Source: Chamaelirium japonicum (taxonomy: Eukaryota; Streptophyta; Magnoliopsida; Liliales; Melanthiaceae). Taken from it: a DNA stretch of 64,000 nucleotides. A program made the translations under genes and the position numbers. How positions within the stretch are numbered: position 1 is the stretch's first letter; every line of letters starts with the position of its first letter. The DNA is taken from positions 7,950,042-8,014,041 of the forward strand of contig OX393551.1 in assembly GCA_947650365.1 (NCBI GenBank), given 5' to 3'. Below the pieces are notes generated by a model. It did not search any database. It was given only the letters and a program-made list of their open reading frames with translations, and was not told the origin of the DNA. This document shows, in pieces, positions 25,280 through 36,144 of the stretch.

Positions 25280-25760
25280 AATAGGAGGCGGATTCAAGGA
25301 GGGATCATTTCTTGTCCGGAAACATGTGTCGAGCCGGAAAATAAAAAGGGGGGAGAGGGGATCTGGATCTAGCCGCTCAGTGCAGCCCTCACCAGAGTAG
25401 GAGATCGGGGGAGGGGGATCTGGATCCATCCCCTACTCGGCTGCGGATTTGCCGGAGGAGATGGGGGAGGGGGGCTTGGATCCAGCCCCTCCCCGATTGC
25501 TGGTGCGACCTTCTCTGGAGCCACTACTCCTCATCTTCACGTCGCGCCGCGTCGGCCGTTGCTTGCTACTCGTCGCTCGCCGCTCCTTGCGTCGGCTGAA
25601 ACTGAGAGAGTGAGAGTGATCGGAGGAGAGAAGAAAGTAAGAGAAAAGGGGACAGGGCTGAAAGGGGGATTTTTTTTTCTTCTGCACCAAGAGTGGGAGA
25701 TCGGGAGATGGAAGGAGGGGTCTCTGTCTCTCTCTCTTTGAGATCATGAGGGGCTGTGCT
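25280..25760 (-). promoter_or_regulatory. GC- and purine-biased block, possible 5' leader and promoter of the minus-strand gene
   Basis: This block differs in composition from its AT-rich neighbours, being pyrimidine-rich on the minus strand as plant leaders often are. It contains a short open frame (MRSSGSREGRTS...) and a possible splice donor near 25393. The assignment as the leader of the gene at 23636-24656 is inference. Confidence 0.25.
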
Positions 25761-26194
25761 GGATTTGGGGAGAGGGATTTGGGGGAGGGGATCGCTTGCC
25801 AGATTCAGTGATGTCATTGCCGTCCGCTACACCCATACCGACCGGTGCATCACACTTAGTCACAACGGCAGGAAAAGAGATGGCAGTGATCAGTTGTACC
25901 GATCAGGAATAGGTGTAACGAAGGACTGTGACATGTGGTGTGTGTTTAGGGCCTGAAATGGGATTAAATTGTGCAATCACAGCTATTTGGACATGATTAA
26001 TTACCTTCCTTTTTTTTTGGACTGGATTTGGGGAGGAGAGGATCAAGTTGTGCGGGATTTATGAAGGAGGGGGGTTGTGTTTAGGGGTGTTTTGTGCATC
26101 GAACGACTATGAGATCAGGTGTCCATTTTGTCTGAGGGGCTAGGGAGGGGTGGTTGATCCGAAGATAGTGGGAGAATATTTATAGGAATTTTTT

Positions 26195-26258
26195 TGTCTA
26201 GTTAGTGTTTGTTTTGTCTCGTTAGTTTTTTGTTTTATTTTGTCCTAGTCAGCACAAA
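26195..26258. repeat. Block shared with 49336-49412
   Basis: Repeated ttttgtctagttag units end in ttgtcctagtcagcacaaaa. The same end is found at 49380-49408 (tgtcctagtcagcacaaaacc). It is probably the tail of a dispersed element. Confidence 0.6.
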
Positions 26259-26270
26259 ACCGACCTGCCA

Positions 26271-26432
26271 TGTTATATAGATTAGTCCCACATCGGTTAT
26301 GGTAATATAAAGGTGTGCATTCTCTCTCTATATAAGCAGAGGTAGTCTTTATGTAATGACAATTAGATTGATGAGATAATACAAATAATTTTTCTCCCAC
26401 AACCTATTCTCTCACCCTATCTCTTCCTAACA
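26271..26432 (+). mobile_element. Solo LTR related to 14396-14565
   Basis: 162 bp starting tgttatatagattagtcccac and ending cttcctaaca. It shares the ctctctctatataagcagagg promoter-like segment and the aatgacaattagattgatga segment with the LTR at 14403-14565. No primer site follows (aaccccctctctg), and no 5-bp flanking repeat is seen (tgcca versus acccc), so it is either a solo LTR that later rearranged or a fragment. Confidence 0.75.
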
Positions 26433-26518
26433 ACCCCCTCTCTGCCCCAACATCCAGAGAGAGAGAGAGAGACGACCTTCGCCCAACGGGGAGAGAGTGG
26501 GCGCAACTCTCTTCCCTG

Positions 26519-26645
26519 GCCTCCTTCTCCGGCAAGCGAGCGGTAGCCCTTTTCCCCGGCCTTCTCCTCCGGCAAGCGAGCGGCAGCCCTTTTCCCCGGC
26601 CTCCTTCTCCAACAAGCGAGTGGCAGCCCTGTTCCCTGTCCTCCT
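26519..26645 (+). repeat. 45-bp minisatellite, about 3 copies
   Basis: The unit is roughly ctccttctccggcaagcgag followed by cggcagcccttttccccggc. The surrounding 26440-27040 is GC-rich with Pro/Ser-rich open frames that I regard as compositional. Confidence 0.8.
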
Positions 26646-28502
26646 AACCTGGCGTGGTCCGCCCCATATCTTGGCCCCCTCAGTAGCCATGGCGCGAGAA
26701 AGAAGCGGTCAACACTCTCCCCCTCTTCTCCGTCGTGCTCCGCCCCAGATCCTCCGGGCATCGGCCAGATCCACACGGGGAGGGGCGGCCACCCCCCCCC
26801 CCCCCCCCTCTTCTCCGTCAAAGATTGATCGAGTGGAGGGCTCAACCATGGCCCATTCCCCCTTTTTCCTGTGGACAGAACAACAGCAGCGTCACGAAGA
26901 AGGGGCGGTCAACCCCCCTCCACCTTCTCCGACCGCCGCTACCAGCAGCAGGGAGAAGGGAAGTGTAAGTGCCCCCCCACCCCCCATCTCTCTCAAGTTC
27001 GCTCTCTCGCGGTGTCGTTCCTCCTTGAGCACTGACCAGTGAATCACACTTTGATCTCTCTCTCTCTATATCTTTTTTATTTAAGAAAATGTGGAGTTTG
27101 GGGGCCTCTATTCAGTTGTAAATCAGATTTAAATTCAGTTTTGAATCTTAATTTTCTTTGCTCTCTCTCTCTCTCTATAGTTTTTGTGTTTGAGGAAGGG
27201 GATTAGGAGAATATGAACTGCTATCAGTTGTTGATTGAGAATGTCAGAGATTATGAATCAGTTTTAATTTTCATTTTTTTGGCTTGATGATTTTAAATCC
27301 TGCATTTGTGTTTATCGTTTGTCATAATATTAACCAAACTTTAGCCTCGAAGAAATAGAACCTACTAGTCTGGAGTCAGCCTTGGATACATACACCAACT
27401 ATATATGCTAATGCTGTGTTACTCTGATAATACTGAGTGACAACTTTGATAACAAAAATTTGGACATACAGGCATATTAAATGCTTGACATAAGAACACT
27501 GAAGACAAAACAAATCGAACACTAACTCTACTGCTGACTTGGAAGAAGAACAAGAAGCAAAGAGAACACTCTTATGCGGTCAAAACTTAATTAGAAAAGA
27601 AAACACCCAAACGTGTATCACTAATACTCCTAGCCCTTTCCTACTCATCCTAAAACTGGTGATTGGTAAGGAGTCATAATTATTCAGTCCCAGCTGAAGA
27701 GTCAACTAGAAATACTAGTTCTAGACAAAACAATGACATGATAGATGAATTGCTGACTAGTACTCATAAAACAAGCTATGCACACTAGTACTAAGGACGA
27801 ATTCCAACATTGAAGTGAATTGAAACAACCCAGGACAAACCAAGGTAAATCCGAACGAATCGAAAATAATTAGGAAAGGTTGGAACGACTTCGGAAAGTC
27901 CTGAAACAACAAATACTCACCCTAAAAACAGGAACAAACTAAAATCAATCCCGATAAAGTCGAGAATATGTCAAAACAAAATTGAACCAATCAAAGAAAA
28001 CCGTAAGTTGGAGTTGAGGGAAATCTAAGAACCAACTATAAAAATAAATCGAAAAAACTTTATTTTAATATTTGGATTATAAAGTCATATAAGAAACATT
28101 TCAAAATATTTTTAATCATATTTGTACCATTAGATTAGTAATTTAACAAAATTAGATTTATTATTCTACTATTATTTATTTGCTTATATTTGAAAATTTT
28201 CTAATGTCCTAACCGTGAATAAAAAAAAATCATTTCAACTAAAACTCTGTCAATCAATAGGGAAATAACTAATATAACTTTTATACTTGTTTGAGAAAGC
28301 ACACATGCACAAAACCGCATAAAAACTCGCATATTGACAGAAGAATTCATTCATCAAATCAAACTTTGTAAAAAAAAAATCAACTAAAAACTGAGACCTC
28401 AATTAAAGTTGCAAAAATAGAAGGCTAAATAAAAGATTTTGCTTTATTATTTATATGAAAAAGATTGTCAAATAGATAGTTTCATTAATAAAAATATCAC
28501 CC

Positions 28503-29148
28503 GAGGAGGGGGCGGGTATGGTCGGGAGGGCTATCGGGGCAGAAGAAGGGGGCGAGGGGGCGGGTATGGTTGGGAGGGCTATCGGGGCAGAAGAAGGGGG
28601 CGAGGGGGGCTGGGGAGGTGGCGGGTGGGGCCGGGGGGGCTGTCGGGGCAGAGGGAGGGGGCGGGAGTGGGCGGAGGTGGCGGAGGAGGGCTGGGGAGGG
28701 TGCGGGAGGGGCTGGGCAGGGGGGCGGGAGGGCCTGGGGAGGGGGCGAGTGTGGTCGGGGGGGGCTATCGGGGCAAAGGAAGGGGGCGGGGGAGGTGGCG
28801 GGTGGGGCCGGGGGGGCTGTCGGGGCAGAGGGAGGGGGCGGGAGTGGGCGGAGGTGGCGGAGGAGGGCTGGGGAGGGGGCGGGAGTGGTCGGGGGGGCTG
28901 CCGGGGCAGAGGGAGGAGCTGGTGGTGAGCTGCCGGGTGGAGGAGAGGCCAGAGTTGGGTTCCGTCGTCGCCGTCGTCGCGCGAGAAACCCTAGAGCTCT
29001 GATACCATGTTAGGAGATGACGGCTAAGATTTGGAGAGGAATAGAATGCTCTCTATTGAGGGACTCAAGCCCAATATATATGTACAAGTATGACCATACA
29101 ACCCGACCCGATTGTACATGTAACCCGACCCATCTCTAGACATTAACA
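28503..29148 (-). mobile_element. Truncated copia leader and LTR in the left palindrome arm
   Basis: Read on the minus strand it is LTR 29148-29008 (tgttaatg...tcctaaca), primer site 29007-28996, then the C-rich minisatellite leader down to 28503, where it stops without gag or pol. It lies at exactly the mirror position of the copia element in the right arm (host tttgacaat, then tgttaatg). After the break the host sequence starts again about 38 bp upstream of the insertion point, with the variant aaactatctatttg where the inner flank has aaactttctatttg. Confidence 0.88.
29008..29148 (-). mobile_element. LTR (141 bp), copia short-LTR family
   Basis: Same length and ends as the LTRs at 4790-4930 and 32489-32629, and closest to the latter (both have the gtctagagatgggtcgggtt variant). 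Confidence 0.88.
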
Positions 29149-29245
29149 ATTGTCAAATAGAAAGTTTCATTAATAAAAATATCACCTCTTTTTATTTATT
29201 TATTTCAGTAAATCTAAGATTTTGCTTTATTATTTAGCTAATTGC

Positions 29246-29339
29246 ACTTTTGGCTTTTCTCTTAAAACAGTTTTGGCTGAACTTCTGGACAACTTTGTAG
29301 ATGAGGTATTGAGCATTGTTGCATACTTCTCAAAACAAT

Positions 29340-29340
<1 letters not shown>
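29246..29340 (+). pseudogene. Captured fragment resembling a GHKL/MORC ATPase N-box
   Basis: The palindrome arm encodes FGFSLKTVLAELLDNFVDEV near 29250-29310. The motif AELLDNxxDEV matches the ATP-binding N-box (Glu, Asn and Asp in E-x2-D-N-x2-D) of GHKL ATPases, most like plant MORC proteins. It is preceded by ttgctttattatttagctaattgcac, a possible splice acceptor region. Mirror copies lie at about 32310-32370 and 4090-4142. Only about 30 codons remain and the ATPase G1/G2 loops are not found nearby, so it cannot be functional here. The family assignment rests on one motif. Confidence 0.3.

Positions 29341-29421
<81 letters not shown>
29341..29421. repeat. (AT)n microsatellite
   Basis: Left-arm member of the paired AT tracts that bracket the core palindrome of copy B. 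The mirror tract is 32254-32295. Confidence 0.95.
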
Positions 29422-29426
<5 letters not shown>

Positions 29427-29485
29427 TTGAGATTTGATTGTTGATGCGTTTTGATTGCAGATATGTTTGGGAACAATGATATTTG

Positions 29486-31340
29486 CAATTCGGACTCTTG
29501 AATATATCATTGTCATTGCAGATACATGACGAACAAAACAAACAATGATTTCTATTACAATTGGTAACACACCCCCCCTTCTCTCTCTCTCCCTTTTTTT
29601 TTTTAATGAATAAGATACACTAAATAATCAATAGATGATGAAACAAATAAAATCGGAGATATTAGACTGAATATCAAGTAACCACAATATGGTGATATTG
29701 TTGCTTATAATAGAGTCATTGATGAGATAAAAAAACTTGTAAGTTTCTTAATTTATATTTTATAATAATTGTTTACAAATGCTTGTTAGACTTGCTTAAT
29801 AAGACTTGTAAGACTTGTCCTTTTTTTATTTATATAGGTTCGGCAGTATAGCGAATGTAGGATACAAAAGCCTTTTTTATCTTACTTGCTCGAACAACTT
29901 GCGGGTTGTGTTGGGGCTCTAGATAAAAAGCTGGTGTGCGGACTTATTTTTGTTGATGTGAACTGTCCTGAAGAATTGTGGTTAATAATTAGTGATTATA
30001 TTTTTGTTTTGTTTTTTTATTTATTTTTTAATTGAACTTGTCTAACACTATAATGTTTCATTTTCAATCAACTAAAAGCATACTCCATGTTACTGTACAT
30101 TCTGGGACGTTTTATTGCACCGCAGAAACCAACAACATCTTGGTTGTCGGGTGCTCAACTGTGGATATGTTGGATTTGATTGAAAGGCTTATGGCTTTAT
30201 ATAGGATAATGATAGTTTAAACAATGATGTTGGCCGAGTCAGTGATCGATACTGCAGTAAAACACAGATGGACCACTGGTGGAGGTTGTATGTCAAGTGT
30301 TCTCCAAAAGGGATCTACCATTGCCTTTGGACTGATAGGTGTAAAAAACCAATCAAAAGTACCCATATGTCTACCAAAATTGGGAGCAGGCCTGTCGAAT
30401 ATGGTCGCATTGTTCCCTGAACAGTATTCGACCGTATTCGACAGACATGCTCCCAATTTTGGTAGGCATATGGGTACTTTTGATTGGTTTTCTACACCTA
30501 TCAGTCCAAAGGCCATGACATATCTTTTTTGGAGAAAACTTGACATACAACCTCTACCGGTGGTCCATCTGTGTTTTGCTGCAGTATCGATCACTGACTC
30601 GGCCAACATCATTGTCGAAACTATCATTGTTCTATATAAAGCCATAAGTCATTCAATAAAATCCAACGTATATGCAGTTGAGCACCCGACAACCAAGATG
30701 TTGTTGGCTTCTGGGGTGCAATAAAACGTCCCAGAATGTACAGTAACATGGAGCATACTTTTAGTTGACTGAAAATAATACATTATAGTGTTGGGCAAGT
30801 TCAATTAAAAAATAAATAAAAAGCAGGACGAAAATATAATCACTAATTATTACCCATAATTTTTCAGGACAGTTTCCATCAACAAAAATAAGGCCACACA
30901 CCAGCTCTTTGTCTAGAGCCCCAACACAACCCGCGAGGTGGTCGGGAAGGTTGGATAAAAAAGATTTTTGTGTCCTACATTCGCTATATTGCCGAACCTA
31001 CATAAATAAAAAAATGACAAATCTTATAAGTCTTATTAAGCAAATCTAACTGGTATTTGTAAACAATTGTTATAAAATATAAATTATGGCACGTACAAGT
31101 TTTTTTATCCCATCAATGACTGTTATAAGTAACAACATCATCAGATTGTAGAACCTTGATATTAAGTCCAATATCTTCGATTTTATTTGTTTTCATCATC
31201 TGTTGATTATTTATTGTATCTTATTGATTAAAAAAATTGGAGGGAGAGAGAGAGAAGGGGGGTGCGTTACCAATTGTAATAGAAAACATTGTTTGTTTTG
31301 TTTGTCGTGTATCTGCAATGATGATGATATATTCAGAAGT
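29486..31340. repeat. Core palindrome of element copy B
   Basis: Arms of about 0.92 kb (29486-30407 and 30427-31340) with a spacer of about 20 bp containing ttgttccctgaacagtattc. The order of gene-like blocks is as in copy A, with fewer disruptions. The + frame 30224-30724 runs through the palindrome centre for 166 codons because both strands of the arm happen to be open. No known domain was recognised. Confidence 0.85.
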
Positions 31341-31348
31341 CCGAATTG

Positions 31349-32040
31349 CAGTGTTATTAAAGGCGCGCTTAGGCTCAGGCTCAACTAGGCTCACCCCCCT
31401 GCGCCTCAAAAAGCACAAGGTCAGACTCTGTTAGAAATGTGCGTGTCTAGGTTTAAGGCTCGTGCCAACACGCGATCTAGTGTAAGGCACACCTAGTTGA
31501 ACCATGTGTAATTATGTGTTTGTAATTAATATTTTTAGTAATATGATTAAGTTATTAAGTAGATTTGATTCATGATTATAGTAGTCTAAATATTGCACAT
31601 TGATTTGAATATTATTTACATTCAAAATTATTTGTTGTAGTTCTTAGGTATGACCATATGCGCAATTATGGTTGGATTTGATGACTTTGATATTCTTTCA
31701 ACTATTACAAGATTCAATGAGTATTCTTTTCTTTCTTGATTTGCACATTGCATACTGATTAGAAGTATGTACATAAGCACACCGGATGAAATAACACATT
31801 CAATCATTCACTATTTATTTTTGTTTTCTATAATATCACATTTGATATCTTGTAACTGGTTATTGAATTTGAACTATACATATTTGAAGATTTAATATAT
31901 TTTAAATGGCTTATTTAGAGCCGTAATTCAAACCTACAAGGCTACAACATTTGTGTTGTTGCAATAACGATCTATCCAATTTATCTTTTGTTTTATTCAT
32001 TTTCTTAGTCTAGTTATGCATGTTTTGGATATATATATAT

Positions 32041-32092
<52 letters not shown>

Positions 32093-32183
32093 TTCAATCA
32101 ACCGCGCGCCTTGAGTTGCACCTTGCGCCTAGGTTTTAGGAGACCTTTGCGCCTCATGACGCATTGAGCCTTTCAGAACACTG
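31349..32183. mobile_element. hAT-like non-autonomous element, copy B
   Basis: 835 bp from CAGTGTTATTAAAGGCGCG to ctttcagaacactg, with exact 8-bp duplications ccgaattg at 31341-31348 and 32184-32191. It has CCTAGG/GCGCC-rich subterminal regions and an AT tract where copy A carries the extra TIR element. There is no transposase. Confidence 0.92.
32029..32089. repeat. (AT)n microsatellite inside hAT copy B
   Basis: AT tract with one aa interruption, corresponding to the site occupied by the 2852-3724 element in copy A. Confidence 0.93.
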
Positions 32184-32251
32184 CCGAATTGCAAATATCG
32201 TTGTTCCCAAACATATCTGCAATCAAAATGCACCAATAATCAAATCTCAAG

Positions 32252-32294
<43 letters not shown>

Positions 32295-32488
32295 CAATTG
32301 TTTTGAGAACTATGCAACAATGCTCAATACCTCATCTACAAAGTTGTCCAGAAGTTCAGCCAAAACTGTTTTAAGAGAAAAGCCAAAAAGTGCAGTTAGC
32401 TAAATAATAAAGCAAAATCTTAGATTTGCTGAAATAAATAAATAAAAAGAGGTGATATTTTTATTAATGAAACTTTCTATTTGACAAT

Positions 32489-32629
32489 TGTTAATGTCTA
32501 GAGATGGGTCGGGTTACATATACAGTCGGGTCGGGTTGTATGGTCATACTTGTACATATATATTGGGCTTGAGTCCCTCAATAGAGAGCATTCTATTCCT
32601 CTCCAAATCTTAGCCGTCATCTCCTAACA
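32489..32629 (+). mobile_element. 5' LTR (141 bp) of copia element 2
   Basis: tgttaatgtctagagatggg to ctcctaaca, followed directly by the primer site at 32630. Confidence 0.9.
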
Positions 32630-32641
32630 TGGTATCAGAGC
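32630..32641 (+). promoter_or_regulatory. Primer binding site, initiator tRNA-Met type
   Basis: TGGTATCAGAGC with no spacer after the LTR. Confidence 0.92.
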
Positions 32642-32689
32642 TCTAGGGTTTCTCGCGCCACGACGGCGACGACGGAACCCAACTCTGGC

Positions 32690-33250
32690 CTCTCCTCCAC
32701 CCGGCAGCTCACCACCAGCTCCTCCTTCTGCCCCGGCAGCCCCCCCCGACCACTCCCGCCCCCTCCCCAGCCCTCCTCCGCCACCTCCGCCCACTTCCCG
32801 CCCCCTCCCTCAGCCCCCCCGGCCCCACCCGCCACCTCCACCGCCCCCCCCCCCCCCCCCCCCCCCCGCCCCTTCCTTTGCCCCGATAGCCCCCCCGACC
32901 ACACCCGCCCTCTCCCCAGGCCCTCCCGCCCCCCTGCCCAGCCCCTCCCGCACCCTCCCCAGCCCTCCTCCGCCACCTCCGCCCACTCCCGCCCCCTCCC
33001 TCTGCCCCGACAGCAGCCCCCCCGGCCCCAACCTCCACCTCCCCAGCCCCCCTCGCCCCCTTCTTCTGCCCCGATAGCCCTCCTCGACCATAACCCGCCC
33101 CCTCCCCAGGCCCTCCCGCCCCCTGCCCAGCCCCTCCCGCACCCTCCCCAGCCCTCCTCCGCCACCTCCGCCCACTCCTGCCCTCCCTCTGCCCCGACAG
33201 CCTCCCCCTGGCCCCACCCGCCACCCCGACAGCCCCCCCTACCTCTCCCC
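32690..33250 (+). repeat. C-rich minisatellite leader of copia element 2
   Basis: Degenerate units such as cagcccctcccgcaccctcc and ccagccctcctccgccacct. Large parts recur in 28503-28920 on the other strand with different copy numbers. Long open frames on both strands here are compositional. Confidence 0.85.
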
Positions 33251-33298
33251 ATCCCCCGCACACCTTCTCCCGGTTCCCCTCTCCTTTGAGTCTCCTCC

Positions 33299-34268
33299 AT
33301 GGCGTCTCTCTACAGTGCCGTCCGTCGTTGCAATCTCTCCACCGCTGAAGGCGGTCACCTTTCAGTTGTCCTCTGCCAGCGACCTGGCCTGATTGGTCGC
33401 TCACCGTCGAGGCCTTGCGCTCCTCCAGTCGCGATCTTTGGGGTCACATCACCGGCGATAATCCTCCTCCAGTTGCCTACTCCGGCTTCTCCTCTGTCAC
33501 CAAGCAGTGTCGCGTCTTCTGCTGCGACTGCTACCACGGCAGCCACGGTTGCTGCTCTTACGTGGCGCCGCCACGATCAGGCCATCCGGGCATACCTTCT
33601 GACTCTGTTGCTCGGTCCGTTCCTTGCTCTATCGGCCGTCTTCCTACAGAGCGCGCGATGTGGGAGTATCTCCGGGACCGATTTCTTCCTGCGCGCGCGG
33701 CGCACGCCGGTATCAGCTTATATGTGACTCGTAGTCTGCACGTCAGGGGAACGCACGATTCAGGACTTCTTCAGTCAGATGAGTGCATACTGGCATGAGT
33801 TGGACTCACTGATCCCGGGAGCGGTATGTTTGCCCCCGCTCCGGGATTTTCAGCGCTACCTCGATGAGGGCCACCGGTACCAGTTCCTGGCAGCGCTTCG
33901 GTCGGACTTTGCTCTCATCGCTGCCTCAGCTCTTGCACGGTGAGCCACTCCCTCGGCTAGAGGATGCTTTAACTCGCCTTGGTCGATGAGGAGACCCGCC
34001 TTCAGACTCAGGGCGCTCGTCCTCCTCCACTTGCTCCTAGCTCCGACACTGTCGTGGCGGTCGGGTTCTCCGATGAGGCTGTCTTCTGTCACTACTGCAA
34101 GGAACCTGGACACATGAAGCGCGAATGCCCTACACGTCCTCCACGCAACCCCCGCTGGGGTCCGGATGAGAGAGCCACACGCTGGGCGTCGACTTCCCGT
34201 GACGATCGACGCGGCGGTCGAGGTGGACGGAGCCGTGGACGTGGTTCGTCCTCCTTCCGCCACTTTGG
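33299..34268 (+). pseudogene. copia element 2 gag, frameshifted
   Basis: Gag-like segments lie in several frames: TWRRHDQAIRAYLLTLL (about 33560), PTERAMWEYLRDRFLPARAA (about 33640), SAYWHELDSLIPGA (about 33780), and a CCHC zinc knuckle CHYCKEPGHMKREC at 34087-34128. A Gly/Arg-rich tail follows. At least three frame changes separate the pieces, so no continuous Gag can be made. Copia elements 1 and 3 have lost this region altogether. Confidence 0.75.
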
Positions 34269-35801
34269 GTGGTACAAGCGGCTACTGTAGAGGCTTCGAC
34301 GCTCCCCACTGCTACCACAGCACCTTCTCAGCCTGAGCTGGACCGTCTTCAGCGCCTCGAGGAGCTCCTTCTTCGCCACATAGCCTCCATCGGCTCCGCG
34401 ACTGCTCACGGCTTGTCTGCCACCTCTAGTACTACTGCTCCATGGATCTTCGATTCGGGTGCCTCCTGTCACCTCACCTTTGACTCCACTGTCTTTACGG
34501 ACTGTTCTCCTTCTACCACCCACCAGGAGGTTCGCACTGCGGATGGGAATCTCGTTCCTATTCAGCAATATGGATCCATTACTACCACCTCTGACCCTTC
34601 TGGTCACCTGACCCTACCCCATGTCCATTATGCCCTCCGTCTTAACATTAATCTAATCTCTATCAGTTCTCTTTGCGACTCTGGCTTGACTGTCACCTTT
34701 ATCCCTTCTGCTTGTGTTGTGCAGGATTCGCGGACGGGTCAGAGGATTGGGCTGGGCCGTAGAGCAGGAGGACTTTACCAGCTGGACCATCTACATGTGT
34801 CTTCCGTTCCTGTTGCGTCTGTCATGTCTGTTACCTCTGATGCCAACCTGTGGCACAGAAGGTTAGGTCATATATCGAGTGATCGACTCAAAAGCGTATT
34901 CCGTTCGGGCGCTTTGGGTCGAGCGTCCTTCTCCCCCCTCTCTGTTTGTACGGGTTGTAGACTGGCAAAGCATCTAGCTCTTCCATTCTCTGCTAGTGCT
35001 TCCCAGTCTGATGCTTTATTTGATTTAGTCCATTCGGACATTTGGGGTCCTGCTCCTGTTGCATCTATTTCGGGTTACATGTATTATGTGTGCTTTATCG
35101 ATGACTATTCTAGGTGCACCTGGGTTTATCTTATGCGTCATCGATCTGAAGTACATCACATCTTTAGGAGATTCACCACTATGATACACACTCAGTTTGG
35201 TCGGCGCATCAAGACCTTTCGGTCTGATTGTGCCAAGGAGTATCTCTCATCTGAGATGCGTGAGATTCTTCAGTCTCACGGCACTTTTCACCAGCAGTCC
35301 TGTCCCCACACCCATGAGCAGAACGGCGTTGCCGAACGCAAGCATCGTCATGTCCTTGAGACTGCACGAGCCTTGCTTCTCTCTGCGTATGTTCCTCACT
35401 CCTACTGGGCTGAAGCTGTCATGACGGCTGTCCACCTCATCAATATCACTCCGTCGTCTGCTTTGTCCGGTGCCACCCCATATGAGCGCCTCCACTCCAG
35501 TCCACCTGACTACTCTCTACTTCGCACGTTTGGCTGCATGTGCTTCGTTCTTCTTTCTCCCCATGAGCGCACCAAACTCTCTGCGAGGTCTGTTAGGTGT
35601 GCTCACTTGGGGCTCAGTCGGGAGCACAAGGGGTATCGGTGTTACGATCCATTGGCTCGCCGGATCCGTGTTTCCCGTCACGTTTCCTTTGTTGAGGATG
35701 TCCCGTACTTTTCCCCTGAGTCTCAGGATCTTTCCTTGCCTCCTGCTTCACCCTCCTTACCTACATCACATCTCCACATCTCCGTTCTACCCCCGTGTTA
35801 A
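34269..35801 (+). CDS. copia element 2 protease-integrase open frame (truncated pol)
   Basis: Continuous frame of 510 codons. Protease WIFDSGASCHLTF (catalytic Asp in DSG) is at about 34443, GAG-pre-integrase LWHRRLGHISS at about 34851, and a zinc-binding CTGCRLAK at about 34954. The integrase core (HSDIWGPAP, FIDDYSR, ERKHRHVLETA) runs from about 35030 to 35500, followed by the start of the linker. The stop TAA lies inside the first LTR of the inserted TRIM (35796 on), so the end of the protein is set by the insertion. Reverse transcriptase is absent. Nearest relative in the window is 5712-8905; this copy retains the protease DSG that element 1 lost. Confidence 0.88.
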   Translation: MVQAATVEASTLPTATTAPSQPELDRLQRLEELLLRHIASIGSATAHGLSATSSTTAPWIFDSGASCHLTFDSTVFTDCSPSTTHQEVRTADGNLVPIQQYGSITTTSDPSGHLTLPHVHYALRLNINLISISSLCDSGLTVTFIPSACVVQDSRTGQRIGLGRRAGGLYQLDHLHVSSVPVASVMSVTSDANLWHRRLGHISSDRLKSVFRSGALGRASFSPLSVCTGCRLAKHLALPFSASASQSDALFDLVHSDIWGPAPVASISGYMYYVCFIDDYSRCTWVYLMRHRSEVHHIFRRFTTMIHTQFGRRIKTFRSDCAKEYLSSEMREILQSHGTFHQQSCPHTHEQNGVAERKHRHVLETARALLLSAYVPHSYWAEAVMTAVHLINITPSSALSGATPYERLHSSPPDYSLLRTFGCMCFVLLSPHERTKLSARSVRCAHLGLSREHKGYRCYDPLARRIRVSRHVSFVEDVPYFSPESQDLSLPPASPSLPTSHLHISVLPPC

Positions 35802-36144
35802 CGGATAGTCCCACGTCAGTGAGGGAGACACCCATCACCCGCTTAATATACCCTCTGTGGACCTCCCCTTACGACCCGGGTTTTGGGGCGTGAGGGTATC
35901 TAACATGGTATCAGAGCTTGGGTTCACCGTCTCCTGCTCCTGCTCTCGCTCCGGCTACTCCCCACTGATCGTGCCTTGCCACGCGTGTTCCGCGTGGAAG
36001 GATCCTTGCCACGCGTACTCCGCGTGAGGGGGAGTGTTAACGGATAGTCCCACATCAGTGAGGGAGACACCCATCACCCGCTTAATATACCCTCTGTGGA
36101 TCTCCCCCTACGACCCGGGTTTTGGGGCGTGAGGGTATCTAACA
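35796..36144 (+). mobile_element. TRIM (miniature LTR retrotransposon), 349 bp
   Basis: Two 110-bp LTRs (35796-35905 and 36035-36144) both start tgttaacggatag and end gtatctaaca, and differ at three positions. TGGTATCAGAGC (35906-35917) follows the first. A purine tract gagggggag (36026-36034) precedes the second. The 129-bp interior is non-coding and contains two ccttgccacgcgt direct repeats. Flanking 5-mers differ (ccccg and tctat), so no target duplication remains. It has all cis signals of an LTR retrotransposon and no protein. Confidence 0.93.

Noticed and set aside
30224-30724. 166-codon frame through the palindrome centre as a gene
   Set aside because: It crosses the axis of symmetry, so its second half is the antisense of its first half; it cannot be the original protein.
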